Notes under the pieces: generated by a model
Database searches by the model: none
What the model was told of the DNA's origin: nothing
Seen by the model: the letters and a program-made list of their open reading frames with translations, nothing else
Made by a program: the position numbers and the translations under genes
Shown here: one piece after another, positions 17,094 through 26,657 of the stretch
Layout of the letters: every line of letters begins with the position of its first letter
Position numbering within the stretch: the first letter of the stretch is position 1
Source: CAZWSC01 sp964636385
Lineage (GTDB): Bacteria; Eisenbacteria; RBG-16-71-46; CAIMUX01
NCBI GenBank assembly: GCA_964636385.1
Contig: CAZWSC010000038.1
Span: 1 to 49,566 of the forward strand
Direction: 5' to 3'
Length of the DNA stretch: 49,566 bases

Positions 17094-17846
17094 GTGAGCG
17101 GTCCCCTCGTCTCGATCGTCATCACGAGCCACAACTACGCGGCCTTTCTTCCCGAAGCGCTGGAGAGCGTCCTGGGACAGAGCCACAGCCCTGTCGAGAT
17201 AGTGGTTGTCGACGACGGCTCTTCCGACGGAAGCGCCGATGTGGCCAGGCGATATCCCGTGCAGGTCATCACACAGGAGAACCAGGGCGTCAGTGCGGCG
17301 CGGAACAGGGGTGCTGCCGGGTGTACAGGCGAGTTCCTGATGTTCCTCGATGCGGATGACATCCTCGAGCACACATATGTGTCATCCTGCCTGCACGCCC
17401 TGGCCGATGCCCCGCGCGACGTCGCATACGCCTACACCGGCATGCGCTACTTCGGCACGGAAAGCCGCGTCTGGCCATCCCGCCCCTTCAGGCGGAAGTC
17501 GCTTCTGAGGTACAACTTCGTGCATGCCTCCGCGCTGATGCGACGGGAGGTGTTCGTCGCGTCGGGCGGGTTCGACACCGCATGGCGGCTTGGTCACGAG
17601 GACCACGAACTCTGGATCAGGTTTCTCGAGATGGGTTATCGGGGTGTGCTCGTTCCGGAGCCGCTCCTGCGGTACAGGCGGCATGGATCGAGCCGGAACA
17701 CCCTGACGAAGAGCCAGATCCGCCGGCTGAAGTGGCAGATGAGGCTCTTACATCCCGGGCTGTACTGGTTCGAGATAGCGCGATCTCCAATTGCCGCACT
17801 CTATTGGAAGCTGCGCCTGAAAACGGAACTAACACGGGACGATTGA
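17094..17846 (+). CDS. GT2 family glycosyltransferase
   Basis: A 250-residue GT-A fold enzyme. The N-terminus VSIVITSHNYAAFLPEALES, the nucleotide-binding VVVDDGSSDGS and the metal-binding FLDADD motif are classical for family 2. The GHEDHELWIRFLE segment carries the usual acidic ED pair of the acceptor side. Start is a GTG at 17094 with GGAG 7 nt upstream. It is the first gene of a cluster with an MsbA-like exporter and three more glycosyltransferases, so it probably adds a sugar to a lipid-linked surface glycan at the cytosolic face of the inner membrane. Donor and acceptor are unknown. Confidence 0.88.
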   Translation: MSGPLVSIVITSHNYAAFLPEALESVLGQSHSPVEIVVVDDGSSDGSADVARRYPVQVITQENQGVSAARNRGAAGCTGEFLMFLDADDILEHTYVSSCLHALADAPRDVAYAYTGMRYFGTESRVWPSRPFRRKSLLRYNFVHASALMRREVFVASGGFDTAWRLGHEDHELWIRFLEMGYRGVLVPEPLLRYRRHGSSRNTLTKSQIRRLKWQMRLLHPGLYWFEIARSPIAALYWKLRLKTELTRDD

Positions 17847-17878
17847 CTCAAGGTAAATCCCAAAGTACCGTCTCCGCC

Positions 17879-19762
17879 ATGCTTCGCAGTTACCTGTACT
17901 TCCTCCGGTACCTGAAACCGCTCGCCCCGCTGCTCGTGGTGGGGCTTATCTTCATGACGCTGTCTGCGGCCTTCTCGGGCTTCTCGATCGCCCTCCTCTA
18001 CCCCGTCTTCGGCAAGGTCTTCTCGGAGACCGCCGATCCGGAGGAACCGGTCGACCTCCTCGAAGGGCTTGGCGTTGCTGCGGGGAACCTCCGGGACAAC
18101 CTGGGAGACGCACTCCAGCGAAAGGCCTCCCTGGATCTGGTACAGAGGGAGTTGCGCGGGGATATCCTCGACGCCCTTGCGAGGTCCGACAGGTACAGGG
18201 TGCTTTCGGTCCTGGTGGTGACCGCCGCCATCCTCATCTTACTGCGAACATCCACCAGGTACCTTTACAAGCTCTCGATCATCCGCATAGAGCTGGAACT
18301 GATGAGGCGTGTCAGGAACGACCTGTTCGCGCACATGATGCGGCTGTCGTTCGCATTCTACACACGGCAGAGGACCGGCGATCTTGTGACGCGGATCGTG
18401 CATGACGTGGAGAAGCTCCGCGCCATGGTGATCAGGAACGCCGCCGAACTGCTCTTCAACCTGATGCAGGCAGTGGTGTTTCTCGCGCTTGCCCTGTATG
18501 TGGATCTCAGGTTGACACTGCTGAGTGTCGTGGCCCTTCCCCTCCTGGTCACGGTGTTCCACAGGCTGACCCGGCGCCTGAAGCGCTATGGATTGCGCAC
18601 CCAGCAGCGGATCTCCGAAATGCTGGGCACATTCATGGAGGCCATGGGCGCCATACGGATCGTGATCGGATACCAGACCCAGGAGATCGAGACCGGCAAG
18701 TTCTCGCAAAGGACGAGGGATATCACGAAGAGCGAGTGGCGGCTTACGCGCGTTCACGCCGGGGTCGCCCCGCTCAGCGAACTGCTGAGTTCGATCATTG
18801 CGCTCTCGGTCCTCTGGTTCGGAGGGCGCCTGGTGCTGAACCCCGAAAGCGATGTAAGCGTCGGTGGGTTCATGGTGTTCCTCGGGGCCCTCCTCAGTCT
18901 CATGCATCCCGTCAAGATAATCGGGAACGCCTGGGGCGAGGTGCAGCGGGGGCTCGCATCGGCCGAGAGGGTTCTGGCGGTTTTCGATGCGCAGCCTGAC
19001 GTGAAGGTTCCGGCCGATCCAAAGCCCCTCCCTCCGCTTCGGGATGGAATACGGTTCGAGGGAGTGAGCTTCAGCTACGGTGATGCGCTGGTGCTCGAGG
19101 GGGTTGATCTGGAGATACCGAAGGGAATGGTCGTGGCGGTGGTGGGCGGGAGCGGTGCGGGCAAGAGCACGCTGCTGAACCTGATACCCCGGTTCTACGA
19201 CCCGACCGGGGGCGCGGTGCGATGGGACGGCATCGATCTGCGCGATGTCGATCCGAAGGAGCTTGCCGGACGGCTGGGGCTTGTGACCCAGGATGTCATC
19301 CTGTTCGATGACTCCGTACGCAACAACATAGCATACGGGCTTTCACAGGTGGATGAGGACAGGGTGAAGGCGGCCGCCGCTGCGGCCCACGCACACGACT
19401 TCATCATGGAGCTCCCGAACGGATACGACACGCTTGTGGGTGAGCGCGGGGTGAGGCTGTCGGGCGGACAGAAGCAGAGGATCGCCATCGCCAGGGCACT
19501 CTGCCGGCAGCCGGAGGTACTTCTTCTTGACGAGGCCACATCTAGCCTGGATGTGGAGTCCGAGGAACTCGTCCAGCGGGCCATAGCCAACCTTGTCCGG
19601 GACCGCACCGCGGTCATAGTTGCACACCGCCTGAGCACCATCCAGAAGGCCGACAGGATAGCCGTGCTGGACCGCGGTCGGATTGTCGAGCTGGGTACGC
19701 ACGAGTCGCTGCTGCGCGATTCCGGGCGATACGCCGATCTGTACCGCCTGCAACTGCTGTGA
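17879..19762 (+). CDS. MsbA-like ABC transporter (fused permease-ATPase)
   Basis: A 627-residue half-transporter of the ABCB/MsbA type. An N-terminal six-helix membrane domain (to about residue 370) contains the coupling-type motif FAFYTRQRTGDLVTRIVHDVE. The ATPase has Walker A GGSGAGKST (423-431), Q-loop VTQDVILFDD, signature LSGGQKQR, Walker B VLLLDEATSSLD and switch VAHRLST. It would act as a homodimer, flipping or exporting a lipid-linked glycan across the inner membrane. ATG at 17879 is the first start in frame after the preceding stop, although its Shine-Dalgarno is poor. Surrounding glycosyltransferases support a role in surface polysaccharide or lipopolysaccharide export. Confidence 0.9.
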   Translation: MLRSYLYFLRYLKPLAPLLVVGLIFMTLSAAFSGFSIALLYPVFGKVFSETADPEEPVDLLEGLGVAAGNLRDNLGDALQRKASLDLVQRELRGDILDALARSDRYRVLSVLVVTAAILILLRTSTRYLYKLSIIRIELELMRRVRNDLFAHMMRLSFAFYTRQRTGDLVTRIVHDVEKLRAMVIRNAAELLFNLMQAVVFLALALYVDLRLTLLSVVALPLLVTVFHRLTRRLKRYGLRTQQRISEMLGTFMEAMGAIRIVIGYQTQEIETGKFSQRTRDITKSEWRLTRVHAGVAPLSELLSSIIALSVLWFGGRLVLNPESDVSVGGFMVFLGALLSLMHPVKIIGNAWGEVQRGLASAERVLAVFDAQPDVKVPADPKPLPPLRDGIRFEGVSFSYGDALVLEGVDLEIPKGMVVAVVGGSGAGKSTLLNLIPRFYDPTGGAVRWDGIDLRDVDPKELAGRLGLVTQDVILFDDSVRNNIAYGLSQVDEDRVKAAAAAAHAHDFIMELPNGYDTLVGERGVRLSGGQKQRIAIARALCRQPEVLLLDEATSSLDVESEELVQRAIANLVRDRTAVIVAHRLSTIQKADRIAVLDRGRIVELGTHESLLRDSGRYADLYRLQLL

Positions 19763-19769
19763 AACACTG

Positions 19770-20888
19770 ATGCGCATACTGATCGCAGTCGGACAGGACA
19801 AGATCGTATCGGGCGGCGCCGTTCAGGCAGTCCAGCTGGCCGGAGAACTCAGGAATCTCGGGCACAGGGTGCGACTGGTCTTCATGCCTCCACGTGACGT
19901 GTATGCTTCGACACGCTTCGCTGAACTGGAGGGTGAAGGTCTTCTGCCGGCAGTTGTCCCGATGAGGGGCTGGCGTCTTGCCCTGGGAGCCCTGGCGCTT
20001 CGCCGGATAATCCGGGAGGACGGCACCGAGGTCATCTACGCGGTCAAGGGCAGGGCTCTGACCGTCGCCCTTCTCGCGACACTCGGGACGAACATGCCCA
20101 TAGTCGGCCACAGGGGCGTCAACTACGGCTTCGACGCTGCCGCACGGATCAGGTATCATCACCCTCGTGTTCGCTGCATCGTGGCCGTGTCGAAGTCGAC
20201 GAAGGAACTCATCGCCCGCTCTTCGGAGCGCCTGGGACTGAAGACTGAAGTGGTATACCAGGCCGCAGATGACCGCCACTTCCGGCCCACGGATCCCGGC
20301 AGGCTTCGCAGGGAGTTCGGAATCGCCCCTGGTGTTCCCGTTGTGGCAGTCGTGGGGAACATCCTGCCCCGGAAGGGGCACCGGCACTTCCTGGAGAGCA
20401 TTCCGGGCATCCTGGCCGAGTTTCCGTCCGCGAGGTTTGTCGTGATAGGCGCAGGGGACAAGGATCCCCTGCTCGGCGCCTGCTCCCCGGCCGTCGCGGA
20501 AGCGCTCACTTTCACGGGGTTTCGGACCGATGTTCACGAGCTGCTGCCCGGTGTTACGGTAAGCGTGAACCCGGCCGTGGAGGGGGAGGGACTGACCGGT
20601 ACGACACGGGAGGCCCTGGCTGCCGGTGTTCCCGTTGTTGTGACCGATGTCGCCGGGACGAAGGAGCTGATCGACGACGGCGTCTGCGGTCTTGTGGTTC
20701 CGCCGGGGGATCCGGAATGCCTGCGGGAGGCTGTGTGCAGGCTGCTCCGGGATGAGGCGCTGCGTGTGAAGCTGGGAGGCGCGGGACGTGCGAGGATGCA
20801 GGAGATGGCCTCATCGCGCGTGCGCGCGGCGGCAATGGAACGGATATTCGCGAACGCCGTCGGCGGCAATCGCTCCACGGCCGGGTGA
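19770..20888 (+). CDS. GT4 family glycosyltransferase
   Basis: A 372-residue GT-B enzyme. The N-terminal half has the GGAVQAVQLAGELRNLGHRV pattern of the acceptor-side domain. The C-terminal half has VVAVVGNILPRKGHRHFLES and, near the end, GEGLTGTTREALAAGVPVV, a variant of the E-x7-E donor-binding motif, then DGVCGLVVPPGD. Retaining transfer from a nucleotide sugar at the cytosolic membrane face is expected. Its ATG at 19770 follows the ABC transporter stop by 7 nt, so the two are co-transcribed. Confidence 0.88.
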   Translation: MRILIAVGQDKIVSGGAVQAVQLAGELRNLGHRVRLVFMPPRDVYASTRFAELEGEGLLPAVVPMRGWRLALGALALRRIIREDGTEVIYAVKGRALTVALLATLGTNMPIVGHRGVNYGFDAAARIRYHHPRVRCIVAVSKSTKELIARSSERLGLKTEVVYQAADDRHFRPTDPGRLRREFGIAPGVPVVAVVGNILPRKGHRHFLESIPGILAEFPSARFVVIGAGDKDPLLGACSPAVAEALTFTGFRTDVHELLPGVTVSVNPAVEGEGLTGTTREALAAGVPVVVTDVAGTKELIDDGVCGLVVPPGDPECLREAVCRLLRDEALRVKLGGAGRARMQEMASSRVRAAAMERIFANAVGGNRSTAG

Positions 20889-20895
20889 GGCTCAA

Positions 20896-21873
20896 GTGTC
20901 GGAGACCGACGTAACGGTTGTTGTGCTCAACTACAACACCGGGGAGTACACGCGCCGGTGCCTGCGGTCGGTGCTCGAGCGCTCCGGACAAGTCCCGCCG
21001 TCACACGACATCGTGCTGGTCGACAATGCGTCCAGGGAGTTCGATGAGAACTCCTTCAGGCGGGAGTTCCCGGGGTTGGACGTCAGGGTGTCGAAGACCA
21101 ACCTCGGCTTCGGAGGCGCCTGCAACCTCGGGGCGCTCCACACCAGGTCCAGGTATCTCTACTTCCTGAACAACGACACGCTGTTCCTGAACGATGTGCT
21201 TCACGAGCTGTGCAAGTGCCTCGATGCACATCCGGGGGTCGCAGTCTGCGGCGCCCGGCAGTTCGACGGCGACATGCGCCCCGTCCGGTCCACGCGCAGA
21301 CCGCCGCGAATCCTGGGGAGGCCATCCCTCGACACGGTTCCACGCCTTCCCGCGGGCGGACGGGACTCCGGTCCGGTTGAAGTCGAGGGCCTGAGCGGTT
21401 CCAATCTGTTCATCAGGACGGATGTCTTCCGGGAGGTCGGCGGCTTCGATGAGCGGATCTTCCTCTACCACGAGGAGGATGACCTCGCGGTCGCCATCCG
21501 CCGGAAGGGGTGGAAGCTGGCGCTGGTCCCGGGGGCCCGCCTCCAGCACTTCCACGGCAGGAGCAGCCCGGCCAGGCTGGACATCCTGATGGAGGATGCC
21601 GCGTCCCTGCTCCACTACTACGGAAAGCATGCCGGGAGGGCGATCGCCGTAATCGCACGGCTCAAACTCTCAGCCAACTACCTGGCACGATTGCTGAAGG
21701 CGTTCTTCAGGAGCCTTGTCGGGAGGGATCCTGGCAGGCTGGTCGGGCTTTACGCGAAGCTGCTGTTGTGGGCCTTTGCGGGGTTTCCGCGAACCGTACT
21801 CCACCGCAACCGGAAGAGGTGGCATTCGGCGGCCGGCGCCCCGGCAGGCGAAGGCAGGGAGATGCAGGTGTGA
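20896..21873 (+). CDS. GT2 family glycosyltransferase, rhamnosyltransferase-like
   Basis: A 325-residue enzyme. VTVVVLNYNTGEYTRRCLRS, DIVLVDNAS, NLGFGGACNLGA and YFLNNDT are typical of the GT2 subgroup that includes rhamnosyltransferases (WbbL-like), with GGFDERIFLYHEEDDLAVAI on the acceptor side. A C-terminal hydrophobic/basic region (about 265-310) may attach to the membrane. Start is a GTG at 20896 preceded by GTGAGG, 7 nt after the GT4 stop. Its own stop overlaps the next start as GTGA. Confidence 0.87.
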   Translation: MSETDVTVVVLNYNTGEYTRRCLRSVLERSGQVPPSHDIVLVDNASREFDENSFRREFPGLDVRVSKTNLGFGGACNLGALHTRSRYLYFLNNDTLFLNDVLHELCKCLDAHPGVAVCGARQFDGDMRPVRSTRRPPRILGRPSLDTVPRLPAGGRDSGPVEVEGLSGSNLFIRTDVFREVGGFDERIFLYHEEDDLAVAIRRKGWKLALVPGARLQHFHGRSSPARLDILMEDAASLLHYYGKHAGRAIAVIARLKLSANYLARLLKAFFRSLVGRDPGRLVGLYAKLLLWAFAGFPRTVLHRNRKRWHSAAGAPAGEGREMQV

Positions 21874-22718
21874 AACTCTCCGCAATCATGCCGGTGTATA
21901 ACCCTCTTCAACACCTCGACCTGGTCCTCGAATCCCTGTGCAGCCAGACATCGATGGTGGATGAACTGGTCGTGACGGATGACGGCTCAGGGGAGGATGT
22001 CTCCGGCGCCCTCCGGTCCAGGGGGGGTCGACTGCCCTTTCCGGTTGTCTATGTGCGTCAGCCCAGAAGGGGCTCGAGGCGCGCGCGGTGCAGGAACAAC
22101 GGCATCCGTGTCGCGGGCGGAGACCTGCTGTTCTTCCTGGACCAGGACATCATGTTCACACCGGGTTATGTCGCGGCATTCAGGGCCTGCAACTGTGAAA
22201 GGGTTTTCCTGGTCGCCCATGCGATCCGTCTCTCGGAAGAGCAGACATCGCGCATCACGCGCGAGGATGTGCGGGCAGGCCTTCACCGCAGCATCCCTGA
22301 GCGGATCCAGCGCAGGGGGCTCCTCTCCCGCTACCGGAGGGATCTCTGGGCGTATCGGCTTCATCCCCTGGTTCCCGCCCTCGGATGCAGGCCGAAGCTC
22401 CGTTCCGGTGTCTTCGGCATACATAGAAGGCATCTGGAAGCCGTGAACGGTTTCGACGAGACCTACGAGGGATGGGGCAACGAGGACGATGATCTGGGCC
22501 GGAGGCTCTACCGAGCCGGCATCCGGGGCAGGAACATCTTCCTCAAGGAGTTTCCCCTCCACCTGCATCACGCGACGGCCGAGTCCAGGGAGGCGAGGGT
22601 CAACCGCGGGTACTACACGCGGCGGAAGCGGGAGATCGCCGCAGGCGACGTGAGGGCGCCGCGTGGTCTGAGTGATCCTGTAGATGGGACGGAGCTGGAG
22701 GTTGTGCTGATCGGGTGA
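21870..22718 (+). CDS. GT2 family glycosyltransferase with galactosyltransferase-like C-terminus
   Basis: A 282-residue enzyme whose GTG at 21870 overlaps the previous stop (GTGA); AGGGAG lies 6 nt upstream. The N-terminal half shows LSAIMPVYNPLQHLDLVLES, VVTDDGSGED and FLDQDIMF. The C-terminal half has FDETYEGWGNEDDDLGRRLYRAG, the hallmark of the Glyco_transf_7C region found in chondroitin polymerase and galactosyltransferases. It is the last gene of the 17094-22718 glycan cluster. Confidence 0.86.
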   Translation: MKLSAIMPVYNPLQHLDLVLESLCSQTSMVDELVVTDDGSGEDVSGALRSRGGRLPFPVVYVRQPRRGSRRARCRNNGIRVAGGDLLFFLDQDIMFTPGYVAAFRACNCERVFLVAHAIRLSEEQTSRITREDVRAGLHRSIPERIQRRGLLSRYRRDLWAYRLHPLVPALGCRPKLRSGVFGIHRRHLEAVNGFDETYEGWGNEDDDLGRRLYRAGIRGRNIFLKEFPLHLHHATAESREARVNRGYYTRRKREIAAGDVRAPRGLSDPVDGTELEVVLIG

Positions 22719-22904
22719 GACCGGGGGGGAAGGGAGCAGGGAGGGGCGACGCAGGAGCCGCGATTGTGCGTCGGGGCGCTCCGTGCTACCCTGTCGGCCA
22801 CGTCGGTTTCGTCCCGGGTGTCTTCAGGCCCGGCATTACGCAGCCGATATTGACGAACCCGGTCTTCGGCCGGGGCTCACCCGGTTCAGTTCACGGAGGC
22901 AGAG
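22719..22904 (+). other. Intergenic gap before the M16 operon
   Basis: These 186 bases separate the glycan cluster from the peptidase pair on the same strand. No gene or clear terminator was recognised. It ends with GGAGG 5 nt before the M16 ATG. Confidence 0.35.
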
Positions 22905-24410
22905 ATGACAAGATGCGTATCCACACTGATCCTGTGCCTTCTGGTGGCGGGCATTTTCGGGCCTCTGAGGCCGGCACAGGCATCCGGGTTCGCGGACCTG
23001 GAGTCGCAGGTGCAGGAGTTCACCCTTCCGAACGGGTTGACATTCCTCGTGCTTCCAAGGCACGACGCCCCGGTGTTCACATTCCGCACCTACGTCAATG
23101 CCGGCGGAGTGGATGAGGTTGCCGGGATCACCGGGATCGCCCACATGCTGGAACACATGGCGTTCAAGGGGACAGAAACCATAGGCACCACCGACCGCCA
23201 GGCCGAGATCCCGGCGATTGCCCGTGTCGACAAGGCGCTCGAGGCGCTGGAGGCCGAGAGGACCCGGGGACGTGCGGCCGATCCTGCCGTGCTCGAGGGG
23301 CTTGAACAGGCGTTGAAGGAGGAGATGGACAGGGCCTTCGAGTATTCCGTCCCCAACGACTTCTCCAGGATCCTGGAGGAGAACGGCGCGGTGAACCTGA
23401 ATGCGTTTACGGAGATGGACGCCACGCAGTACTACTACAGCCTGCCCTCGAATCGAATCGAGCTGTGGGCCCGTCTCGAGGGCGACCGGATGACGCAGCC
23501 TGTGCTCCGGGAGTTCTACAAGGAGCGAATGGTGGTGCAGGAGGAGAGGCGCTTCGGTGAATCAAGCCCGATGCAGCGGGCCTTCATGGCCTGGTGGATG
23601 TCCAGCTTCCTCGCCCACCCGTACGGCAACGGCCTCATCGGGCATCCCTCGGATCTGGAGAGCATCACCCGCCAGGACGCCTGGGACTTTTTCCGGAAGC
23701 ACTACGTCGGAAGGAACATGACGATCGCCCTGGTGGGGGACGTTGACCTGAAGACGGCGCGCGAACTGGCCGCGAAGTACTTCTCCGGAGTGAGCGCCGC
23801 GCCCCCGCCTCCTCCCCTGCGCACAAGGGAGCCGGCCCACACAGCGGAGATCCGCGTGACGGTCGAGGAGGACTCACAGCCGTTTGTCGTCATCGGCTTC
23901 CTTGTGCCCGGCGCTCTCAGCCCGGATGCGCATGTATACGAGCTCATGGCCGACATACTGGCATCCGGACGGTCCTGCCGTCTGTACGAGCGGCTGGTCA
24001 AACAGGACGGGATCGCCGTCAATATCGGTGGCGGGACCGGCTTCCCGGGTGACAGGTACGACAACCTCCTCGTGCTGCACAACATCGTGGCCAGGGATGC
24101 CACTCCGGCACAGGTCGAGGAGGCTGTATATGAAGAGCTTGCCCGTCTTGCCGATGAAGGCCCAACCGGGACTGAACTGGACAAGGTGAGGCGCAGGGCG
24201 AGGGCATCGTTCATTCGCAGGGTCAGGTCGGACAGTGGTCTTGCCGGCCTTCTGGCCGAGTATCACCAGAAACACGGAGACTGGCGAAAGCTGTTCACGT
24301 ACCTGGATGAGCTTGAAGCCGTGACTGCGGAGGATATCCGCGAGGCGGCTCAAAGGACGTTCCGCCATGAGAACCGCACTGTCGGTGTTCTGAGGAGGCC
24401 TGAGTCATGA
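22905..24410 (+). CDS. M16 family zinc peptidase (catalytic partner)
   Basis: A 501-residue secreted protein with a signal peptide (about 1-26). The inverted zinc motif HMLEH is at H80 to H84, and the third ligand is probably E213 or E214 in VVQEERR. The spacing between them, about 130 residues, is longer than the usual 74-76. A charged helical insert at about residues 95-150 accounts for this. The second M16 half follows (VGDVDLKTARELAAKYF, then a late RRRARASFIRR). The downstream gene encodes a degenerate M16 partner, and the two overlap by ATGA, so they probably form a periplasmic heterodimer that degrades small proteins or processes peptides. Confidence 0.9.
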   Translation: MTRCVSTLILCLLVAGIFGPLRPAQASGFADLESQVQEFTLPNGLTFLVLPRHDAPVFTFRTYVNAGGVDEVAGITGIAHMLEHMAFKGTETIGTTDRQAEIPAIARVDKALEALEAERTRGRAADPAVLEGLEQALKEEMDRAFEYSVPNDFSRILEENGAVNLNAFTEMDATQYYYSLPSNRIELWARLEGDRMTQPVLREFYKERMVVQEERRFGESSPMQRAFMAWWMSSFLAHPYGNGLIGHPSDLESITRQDAWDFFRKHYVGRNMTIALVGDVDLKTARELAAKYFSGVSAAPPPPPLRTREPAHTAEIRVTVEEDSQPFVVIGFLVPGALSPDAHVYELMADILASGRSCRLYERLVKQDGIAVNIGGGTGFPGDRYDNLLVLHNIVARDATPAQVEEAVYEELARLADEGPTGTELDKVRRRARASFIRRVRSDSGLAGLLAEYHQKHGDWRKLFTYLDELEAVTAEDIREAAQRTFRHENRTVGVLRRPES

Positions 24411-26623
24411 GCAGCTATTCAGCAAGACGCCACAGCCGGCACTCAACAGCCCGCAGGAGCGCCGGGAGTCTCTGCAGGCAGAGTCTCCTGTTCGGGCTGA
24501 TGGCCGCGCTTCTGGCCATCCCGGTCCTGGCCGGCGCCGCAGGAGAGGATGTCTGGGTCGACCCCAGGACGATGGAATTCCCGCCGCTGGGCCGGATCCA
24601 GGTTCCGGAGCCCGAGCGCATTATCATGGACAACGGGATGATCGTCTACTTCCTGGAAGACCATGACTTCCCGCTGGTCGACGCACGCGCTCTGATGCGC
24701 ATCGGGTCGATGTACGACCCCCCTGACAAGGTGGGACTCGCGGCGATCACAGCCGAGGTTCTGCGCACAGGCGGCTCCGAAACCCTGCCCGGCGATGAGC
24801 TGGATCACAGGCTGGAGGGAATGGGTGCGAGCATCGAGATCAGCGTGTCGGACACCGAGGGATCGGTGTCGGTGTCGACGCTCAGCGAGGACATCGAGGA
24901 GGGACTGCGCATCATGGCCGACCTGCTGCGCAATCCCGGCTTCCCCGAGGACAAGATCGATCTCGCGAAGAGGAAGGAGTACACCTACATATCCTCCCGC
25001 AACGACGAGCTCTTCAGCATCATGGGGCGGGAGCTGCCGAAGCTGATCTTCGGCCCGGGACATCCCTATGCCAGGCACACCGAGTATGCCACGATCGAGG
25101 CGATCACACGCGACGATCTCGGGAGCTTTCACAGTCAGTTCTTCCATCCTGACCGCATCATCCTGACCGTTTATGGAGACTTCCGGACCAGGGCGGTGCG
25201 TGAACTTCTTGCCGACATCTTCGGTGACTGGCCGCGCTCCACGGCCCCTCTCCCGCCGGATCCCCCGGTCTCTTCCAGTCCCGCACGGGGAGTCCACTTC
25301 GCGCACAAGGGCGACGCCACGAACAGCATACTCATCATGGGACACCTGGGCCTTCTGCGCAGCGATCCCGACTTCCCGGCCATGGCAATGGCCCACGAGA
25401 TCATGGGAGGCGGATTCTCCAGCCGTCTTCTGAACGAGATCAGGACCAGGCGCGGGCTCGCATACGCTGCCGGATCCAGTTCCGGCGCGGGCTTCCATCA
25501 CCCGGGCCCGACGCTCTTCTATGTCATAACCCAGTCGGATTCGGTTGGGGTTGCGGCGGGGTATGTGCACGACGAGATAGACAGGATGCTGACGGAGCCG
25601 TTCACCGATGAAGAGGTGGAGAGGGCACGCGAGAGCATCCTTAACTCGCTTGTCTTCACACTGTCGTCCAGGTGGGCGGTTCTCAACCGCCTTGCCCAGT
25701 ATGAGTTCTACGGATACCCCAGGAACTTCCTGGACAGGTACCAGGAGTCGATAACCACCCTGACAGCGGATGATCTGCTCCAGGCATCTCGCAGGATGGT
25801 CAGGCCCGAAGAGTTCGCCACCCTGGTCGTAGGCAACAGGGACAGGGTTCTGCCCGCCATTTCCGGGATGAATCCGGTTCTGGAGATGGACATCAGCATT
25901 CCGCCTCCTCCGGGCGGTGAACTCCCCGAACCCACCGAAGCGGACTTCGCCCGGGGCAGCGAACTGCTGGTTCTTGCGGCGCAGGCCATGGGAGGCGAGA
26001 CCCTTGCCGGTCTCAGGGACATCACGTACGAAGAGGAAGGCAGATTCGAGGTCCAGGACATGGTCCTCGAGATGACAACGAAAGCCCAACGCCTGCTGCC
26101 GCACTGCGCACGCTTCGATCAGGTCCTTCCCATGGGCACCATGGTGCAGTGCTTCTGCGAAGAGTCAGGCTGGGTATCCCAGCCTCCGCAGGGCATGATC
26201 AGGGAGATGACCCCCGACATGCTGGAGAGTTCCCGGCAGAACATCCGTCGCTCGCTGCTGACGGTCCTGTGGGAACACCCCATGCTGAAGGCGCAGGCTC
26301 TTCCCGATCCGGCCGAGGTGAACGGAAGGGATGCCTTCGTGCTCGCCATCCACGATGAGCAGGTTGCAGGCTGGAGGTTATACATCGATGCCGGTACCCA
26401 CCTCATTCTGCGCATGGATCACCGGGGTGTCGTCCCCGGCGGGTCGGGCTATGAGGGGGTTGTCAGCGAACTGTACGGGGATTTCCGCGAGGTCGGGGGG
26501 TTGAGCTGGCCCCATACACGGAAGATCGTGGCCGAGGACCGGACCTTTGCAACCGTCAACATCACGTCCATGGAGATCAACACCGGGCTCACCCCCGGGG
26601 ACTTCGCAAAACCATCGGATTGA
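24407..26623 (+). CDS. M16 family protein without zinc motif, fused to a LolA-like C-terminal domain
   Basis: A 738-residue protein. A Ser/Arg-rich N-terminus precedes a signal-type hydrophobic segment (about 27-45). Residues about 65-490 have the two-lobed M16 fold, but where the zinc motif should be the sequence reads GLAAITAEVLRTGG, with no HxxEH, so it cannot be catalytic. The second lobe keeps the RRGLAYAAGSS substrate-binding motif. Residues about 510-735 form an extra domain (AQAMGGETLAGLRDITYEEEG, DFREVGGLSWPHTRKI) like the LolA/outer-membrane-lipoprotein-sorting fold. ATG at 24407 overlaps the catalytic partner stop (ATGA). Heterodimer with that partner is inferred from known M16 pairs. 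Confidence 0.87.
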   Translation: MSSYSARRHSRHSTARRSAGSLCRQSLLFGLMAALLAIPVLAGAAGEDVWVDPRTMEFPPLGRIQVPEPERIIMDNGMIVYFLEDHDFPLVDARALMRIGSMYDPPDKVGLAAITAEVLRTGGSETLPGDELDHRLEGMGASIEISVSDTEGSVSVSTLSEDIEEGLRIMADLLRNPGFPEDKIDLAKRKEYTYISSRNDELFSIMGRELPKLIFGPGHPYARHTEYATIEAITRDDLGSFHSQFFHPDRIILTVYGDFRTRAVRELLADIFGDWPRSTAPLPPDPPVSSSPARGVHFAHKGDATNSILIMGHLGLLRSDPDFPAMAMAHEIMGGGFSSRLLNEIRTRRGLAYAAGSSSGAGFHHPGPTLFYVITQSDSVGVAAGYVHDEIDRMLTEPFTDEEVERARESILNSLVFTLSSRWAVLNRLAQYEFYGYPRNFLDRYQESITTLTADDLLQASRRMVRPEEFATLVVGNRDRVLPAISGMNPVLEMDISIPPPPGGELPEPTEADFARGSELLVLAAQAMGGETLAGLRDITYEEEGRFEVQDMVLEMTTKAQRLLPHCARFDQVLPMGTMVQCFCEESGWVSQPPQGMIREMTPDMLESSRQNIRRSLLTVLWEHPMLKAQALPDPAEVNGRDAFVLAIHDEQVAGWRLYIDAGTHLILRMDHRGVVPGGSGYEGVVSELYGDFREVGGLSWPHTRKIVAEDRTFATVNITSMEINTGLTPGDFAKPSD

Positions 26624-26657
26624 TGGCGGCGGCGTCATCACAAAGGCAGGGAGAACG

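Noticed and set aside
16809..17372. N-terminal extension of the KamA frame
   Set aside because: It runs antisense through the first glycosyltransferase; a TTG with GGAGGG at 16808 explains the start.
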